Assembly (NCBI GenBank): GCA_037126765.1
Contig: JBBCBC010000031.1
Span: 5,775,638 to 5,839,637 of the forward strand
Length of the DNA stretch: 64,000 bases
Source: Stenogyne calaminthoides
Lineage: Eukaryota > Streptophyta > Magnoliopsida > Lamiales > Lamiaceae
Direction of reading: 5' to 3'
In this document: piece after piece, positions 60,401 through 64,000 of the stretch
How positions within the stretch are numbered: position 1 is the first letter of the stretch
How the letters are laid out: the number at the start of each line of letters is the position of its first letter
The notes under the pieces: generated by a model
The model's input: the letters and a program-made list of their open reading frames with translations, nothing else
Database searches by the model: none
Told to the model about the DNA's origin: nothing
Made by a program: the position numbers and the translations under genes

Positions 60401-62587
60401 CTCAAGAATCTCATCCATTCTGTTGCTGATCACTCTCAGATGATCTCTCATGTCGATGGACCAATTTGCATACTCATCAACAGAAAACATGGGTAGATTA
60501 TGATGCATACCTGAAGTGTTATCCATGCTTGTGGTGATTTTGGAAGAATATGAGTTTTGAAAACGGTTTTCAAAGATCGCCAAGTGACCACAAAGGTTCT
60601 TCCTCAAGAACCAATGATATTCATAGCCAGTGGTCGGAAGAACCACTGCTCTGATACCACTTGTAGGTCCCGAACGGGTTTCAGTGAGGGTTGAAGTCTA
60701 GAGGGGAGGGGTGAATAGACTTCAAAACTTTTCGTTGATCAAATGTGATTTGCACGTATATCTGATCAAAGTGCGATGTGAATCAGTTTGGATTGATATC
60801 CGACTTACTGATTTGTCAAGCAAATCAGTTCGGCGTCTATCAGTTTAACTGATGGTGCGGAAGATTAGTTAACCCGTGAAAAAACCAGTTTTACCCAAAT
60901 AAAAATTCTGACCAGCAAGGTTCAGATCAGATGACAAGAGCGTCAAACAGATCAGATCAGTAGCTTGATGCTAATCTGATCAAGGTACATAATATGCATG
61001 CAGATAACAAGAGTAGTGTGCAAGTAATTGTAAAGCAAAGTAAAGGCACACGATTTATAGTGGTTCGGACAACTTGTCCTACGTCCACTCTTCCCTATCA
61101 GCAGGGGCACCAACTTAACCAACTAGACTTAGTTTAATGTGTTAGTCCAACACAGTACAACCAACAGATATTTAATGAGTTCTCACTCAACCAATCCCAG
61201 AAATCTAATCTAGAAACCCTAGATAGAAATCCTGCTATAACAAACTTAACCTAACAGTGTTTGGGTATAAGATTTGTTTTTGTTCCAACTGTAATACTAT
61301 CCTATCATCTAAGTAGCCTGAAGCTAGAGGATAAGTATTCTTGCTAAGAACTAAGGGATGAACACTTAAGAATAAATCTTCGATTTGGTGTTCTTTGTGC
61401 GGAAATTGCTTGTGCTTGAGCTTGATGATACTTTCCGTAGTCTTACTATGAAGGTTTGATCCCTTATTTATAGGCACGAAATCGAACTAGCCGTTGGAGA
61501 GCAATTCAAATTTTGGTCTATTTAAGGTAGGTTTGCAGGCTTGATTTGATGTGCCCAGAAAGGCCATGCCGTCTTCGTGCAATATTGTCCTTTCTAGGCG
61601 TTTGACATTGATACACCATATCCTGCATTCTTCAGAACCGTACATACGTGTTGACTTGTAAGTGGCTAACAAGTACACTTATTCGGCGCCTTGAAAAGCC
61701 ATCAGCTTAAACATTCTTCTGGTCTGAACCACTTCGTATGCTTTAAGGATAAGATGATATGCTTATCACGGTTCTCACTTAGCCTCTACTGATCTGTAGT
61801 CCATAAGATCAGTAGACTTGAGTCTTCTGATAAAGTTATCTTAGCTGCAACCTATCAACTCTGTTGATGTCTTTATAGAGTAGATCTTCTGATGAGCTTC
61901 AGATCTTCTTTCTAATCTTCACTGCTTATCTTCACTTCTTCATATTGAGTTCTCCCTCAATATGTGATCTAGTCTAATTCTTCAGTTGTCTAACATGTTC
62001 AGCTGACTTCCTATCTTTTCATCAGTCGACTAACAGGTTCGACTTCTCCTGTTACAACTGTTTTAGAACTTCCATCAAAATTACAAATTTCCCAACATCC
62101 TTTCATTTAACTATTTATTATCACTATCTGTTTTGACCTCGATGCTGAGGGATATAAATATTTCTATATATCATCATAGAGCATCTGACTTATTGATTAC
62201 AAACTTAACGACTTAATCAATTTTAGAACAAGAGTTAGATAATTTAGATAAAATTTAAATAGTGGGGATACTATAAGTTTTTGCATGTATCCTCGGGTGT
62301 ATTAATATACAGACAGATGTAAATTTACCTTTATCCTTAGTTTCCTCATCAATGCTGATTTTTCCATTGTGGATGTTGTGATCTGTTGTTTGCCTCACAA
62401 TTCAGGTTTCTTTTGAATTCGGATGGCGTAGCAATTCATGCTGGTATGTTTCTATTAGTTTGGGATATCACTAATATTAATCTTTTTATATGGATTTCAC
62501 TATGTATGAGTTATTTGAGTTATATATGCTTTTTGATACTTGATGTAGAGCCTATAGTAGATTACATGAACGTGAGGTGGGAAATAG
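45423..62587 (+). CDS. Candidate split gene of unknown function, five phase-consistent exons across the Copia insertion
   Basis: Five open segments join in frame with consensus GT/AG sites: 45423-45490 (EMLKSKLKIPEDLMASKPSE), 45771-45851 (FNLIRFCHLMSHTAFTPAHG...), 47283-47381 (CKIGFAGACGNDYSQDFNPR...), 62406-62443 (FLLNSDGVAIHA) and 62549-62587 (EPIVDYMNVRWEIG). The phases 2, 2, 2, 1 and 1 at successive donors match the next acceptors. The third intron (47382-62405) contains the whole 14.6-kb retrotransposon. I do not recognise the product, and neither the start nor the stop codon is fixed, so more exons are likely on both sides. Chance concatenation of short open stretches is the main alternative. 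Confidence 0.35.
47526..48956 (-). repeat. 3' LTR of the Copia element (left copy)
   Basis: The repeat starts TGTAGGTCCCGAACGAGTTT and ends TTTTCCCAACA; its partner is at 60662-62097. It contains AGTGGTTCGGACAACTTGTC and the AT-rich TCTTATTTATAGGCACGAAA block, which inverted could hold the promoter. Confidence 0.93.
48957..48975 (-). promoter_or_regulatory. Polypurine tract of the Copia element
   Basis: Read on the minus strand, CATCAAAAATGGGGAAAT lies immediately upstream of the 3' LTR start. The position and purine content fit the plus-strand primer site. Confidence 0.8.
50795..52215 (+). repeat. Probable nested solo LTR in opposite orientation
   Basis: The extra-ORF text breaks off near 50790 and resumes near 52220. 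The block between has no matching pol but has LTR-like plus-strand texture: GTGTTAGTTTTTAAGGGATA at the left, then three tandem units at 51782-51977, then the sequence GGAGAGTGGATGTAGGAGCT, CCTAACCACTATAC and TTGTGTTCTTTATTGC, which is typical of the R/U5 part of SIRE-type LTRs, then TTCCTTCACCCCTGC. GACCATC occurs just outside both ends (near 50788 and 52223). Boundaries are approximate and no reference LTR could be compared. Confidence 0.45.
51782..51977 (+). repeat. Three-copy tandem repeat, units of about 78, 60 and 57 bp
   Basis: Each unit starts GxGTGAACTCC, passes through AACATCT and GGGTGATAAGTCC and ends AxxTGG/GATTGA. Units 1 and 2 share GTAGGCAATCCCGTGGAGGG; unit 3 is more diverged. 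It lies inside the presumed nested LTR. Confidence 0.8.
54582..56182 (-). pseudogene. Copia reverse transcriptase-RNase H, broken
   Basis: The block opens WILAMQEELEQFERNQVWEL and NKARLVAKGYSQSEGIDYDE. The long open frame 55876-54776 then gives VYQMDVKSAFLNGVLADEVY, GLKQTPRAWYDTL and the RNase H text RKSTSGTCQFLG, TEAEYMAASSC and CKHVDIKHHFI. After a stop it continues KIHTDKQRADILTKPL to 54582. Inactivating marks: stop near 55992 (GAG-type codon to TAG), stop at 54774 (CGA to TGA type), and the catalytic YVDD motif is YVED (IYVEDIIFGSP). Confidence 0.92.
57131..57961 (-). pseudogene. Copia protease and integrase, broken
   Basis: The protease active-site motif YIDSGCSRHMT lies at about 57917. 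The GAG-pre-integrase motif SSSWLYKRMSHLNFKTLNKI follows at about 57545, then the integrase core HMNLFGPVTPLSFSGRKYTL and VVVDDYSKFTWVVFLYKK at about 57346-57240. The usual Asp of the HxDLFGP motif reads Asn. Frames change between and after these motifs, so no complete polyprotein remains. Confidence 0.85.
58743..60526 (-). pseudogene. Copia gag (nucleocapsid) region, broken
   Basis: A start at 60526 opens MDNTSGMHHN and FSVDEYANWSIDMRDHLRV, stopping at 60323. The frame at 60114-59887 reads NKDINYKILGSLTKKWDTKV, the core gag motif. The frame at 59768-58743 gives FERTNVQMGKYRKF, a long Arg/Asp-rich repeat tract (RDERSDKRGSDYRQN), the zinc knuckle CYNCQKPGHYSVDC and an acidic, coiled-coil-like tail. 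Frameshifts separate the parts. Confidence 0.88.
60648..60659 (-). promoter_or_regulatory. Primer-binding site (initiator tRNA-Met)
   Basis: On the minus strand TGGTATCAGAGC lies two bases after the right LTR. This is the standard plant retrotransposon site complementary to the 3' end of initiator tRNA-Met, and it fixes the element's orientation. Confidence 0.95.
60662..62097 (-). repeat. 5' LTR of the Copia element (right copy)
   Basis: Starts TGTAGGTCCCGAACGGGTTT and ends AATTTCCCAACA. Relative to the left LTR it has scattered G/A and C/T differences and a small CAGAT-type duplication (GATCAGATCAGTAGC). Confidence 0.93.
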
Positions 62588-64000
62588 GTAATAGATGAAA
62601 CGTGCACATATATATTTTAGATCTATAATTTAAAATATGTAATATTTTTCCTTTTTACGATGTTTTTAAAGAGGCTATTATGTAACCCTCTATTTTCTAC
62701 AGCTGTCAATAGCTCTTCCATGTAAATTTTCGTTCTCCCTTCAGTTTTGTTTGTGAAAGTGATACAGTTTACGTGGCATGTATGGGTTGATAGAGCTGGT
62801 GGTGATGTTACATGTTCATCTTGATTAGATGTTGGATAGATAAAACATTGTGGAGAATTTTGTGATCAAAGAGAAGCAGCAGCAGCTAAACATGGACTAC
62901 TGGAAGAAACTGAAATTATTAGGTCAATGAATTTTTTTTTTTTTTATGCTTTTGAATATTATGGAAAAAGACTTTATTTTGGTGTCTGACTGTTTCAATT
63001 TATTCTTTATTTTGGCATGTGTATGGTGAAATTAAGATGAAACAAATCCAATCATGTGCTAGAGTATAGTGCAAAAGGAGAATATGAAAAGTAAAACAAG
63101 AGAATATATATATATGGTTTGAGGAGTTTTCTTTGTATTGCCGAACAATGTGGTTTAGTGAAGGACTTAATACATTTGATGTGATGGTAATTCTTCTATG
63201 CCAGTTTTATCCCTACTTCCACTGTTAATATCGGTTGCAATTGTTACACTTGGTTTCATCATTCAAAACCCATATTTATTTTAAAGGTGACGAATCTTGG
63301 CAGGTTAGTTACCGATGTTTATCAAGTTATATTTGCAAATATAAATTCCTTTAGTTGAAGAGTGATCTAGGTCTAAAGTACTTGTGGATCTATGTGAAGA
63401 CTCGATCGGTTCCTTTATTTTTATTTGGAGTTTGTATTTTATTCAGAAAAATGATGTTTGTTTACAGTTGATTATGTTTGTAAAGTAATTTGTTGTATTT
63501 GTTACTCCCCCGCTACGAAATAAATTGCACCATTCGACCGGTACATAAAATAAGAAAGTAAAGAAATTTAGGACTTTAAGGGGTAATTTTATAAAATTTT
63601 ATGTATAAAGTAAAGAAATGAATTGATGTGTGTGTATGGGTTCAAAATTAATAATATTTTTTATAATATTGTTGGAGGACTTTCTATTTTTTGGGTGTGC
63701 AATTTATTTTGAAATACTGGAATAAAAAAATTGTGCAAGTTATTATGGGAGGAAGATAGTATCTTTTAGTCAATATGACATAATCTTAATTTCTTAACGT
63801 TCTATTACAAATTTTCGTTTTATTTTATTTTATTCTAATTATGTAGTAATGTAATTAACACAACTGCAGTAGGTTAATTATTGAAATACTTAATTTAAAA
63901 TTTATAATTAGTAACACGATCATATAATACTTTGCCATATTTTGACTATCTTAAAAGTGTCAATATCTGCTTTAATTTTATTACAACAAGTTCGTAGTAG
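62588..64000. other. Right flank, AT-rich; no gene recognised
   Basis: Any further exons of the candidate gene ending at 62587 were not found; open stretches are short and lack good splice partners. A Stowaway-like repeat lies at 63505-63757. The last 240 bases are AT-rich with no recognisable feature. Confidence 0.45.
63505..63757. mobile_element. Diverged Stowaway-like MITE
   Basis: The left end is TA|CTCCCCCGCTACGAAATAAA with TTGCACC. The inverse arm GGTGTGCAATTTATTTTGAA appears near 63693 and GGGAGG near 63747. The right terminus is decayed and no clean TA flank can be set. Confidence 0.5.

Larger units (their letters stand above)
47526..62097 (-). mobile_element. SIRE-like Ty1/Copia LTR retrotransposon, 14,572 bp, inactive
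   Basis: LTRs of 1.43 kb bound the element, both with TG...CA ends (TGTAGGTCCCGAAC...CCCAACA). On the minus strand, a tRNA-iMet primer-binding site follows the right LTR and a purine tract precedes the left LTR. Gene order gag, protease, integrase, RT, RNase H (minus) is Copia order. A 5.6-kb region between pol and the 3' LTR carries an extra ORF region, which with the long LTRs suggests the SIRE/Maximus lineage. The LTRs differ at about a dozen sites in the first 360 bases by eye, mostly G/A and C/T. Flanking pentamers TCATC and TCCTT do not match well. All gene blocks are broken. Confidence 0.92.

Noticed and set aside
1..64000. CRISPR arrays, bacterial operons, rRNA or organellar inserts
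   Set aside because: There are no regularly spaced repeats with unique spacers, and no rRNA or plastid/mitochondrial gene text was noticed. The gene structures are plant nuclear.

Overview
The window is nuclear DNA from a flowering plant, most likely a eudicot. It is AT-rich, its genes are split by spliceosomal introns, and it holds plant-specific families: a full-size ABCG/PDR transporter, S-protein homologues, an RLCK-V type receptor-like kinase, a plant mobile domain and a SIRE-like Copia element. No CRISPR array, operon or organellar insert was seen, and the species cannot be named from the sequence alone.

Layout. 1-13.99 kb is a repeat-rich gene-poor stretch with two broken S-protein homologue copies (1631-2001 and 11097-11431, both minus). 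Between them lies a complete 5,163-bp CACTA transposon (5341-10503, 3-bp AAG target duplication) whose minus-strand gene carries Transposase_24, DUF8039-like and Ulp1-like parts. 13.99-22.34 kb is a 24-exon PDR transporter on the minus strand, readable end to end but carrying two stop codons and one frameshift. 25.99-33.77 kb is a TBC-domain RabGAP on the plus strand, damaged in its 3' half, with a Gypsy-like remnant, a minisatellite and foldback MITEs in its introns. 33.8-37.4 kb is AT-rich with Stowaway, inverted-repeat and SINE-like copies and a probable Helitron end. 37.73-40.37 kb is a receptor-like kinase on the minus strand (7 coding exons, 486 codons), the only fully intact multi-exon gene found. 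41.5-44.47 kb is a Mutator-like element carrying a captured plant mobile domain and two nested hAT MITEs. 44.5-64 kb holds a Rab2-like gene scrap and a five-exon candidate gene of unknown product. One intron of that candidate contains a 14.6-kb SIRE-like Copia retrotransposon (47526-62097, minus orientation).

The recurring theme is layered transposition: a MULE that carries a host-derived domain and is itself hit by hAT MITEs, a Copia element that appears to contain a nested solo LTR, and a short MITE family present seven times, every copy inside an intron of the two damaged genes. The genes do not form a shared pathway. Most boundaries were read by eye from target duplications, terminal repeats, splice consensus and reading-frame phase. 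Coordinates of splice sites may be off by a base or two. The lesions in the PDR and TBC genes could be real decay or assembly error.
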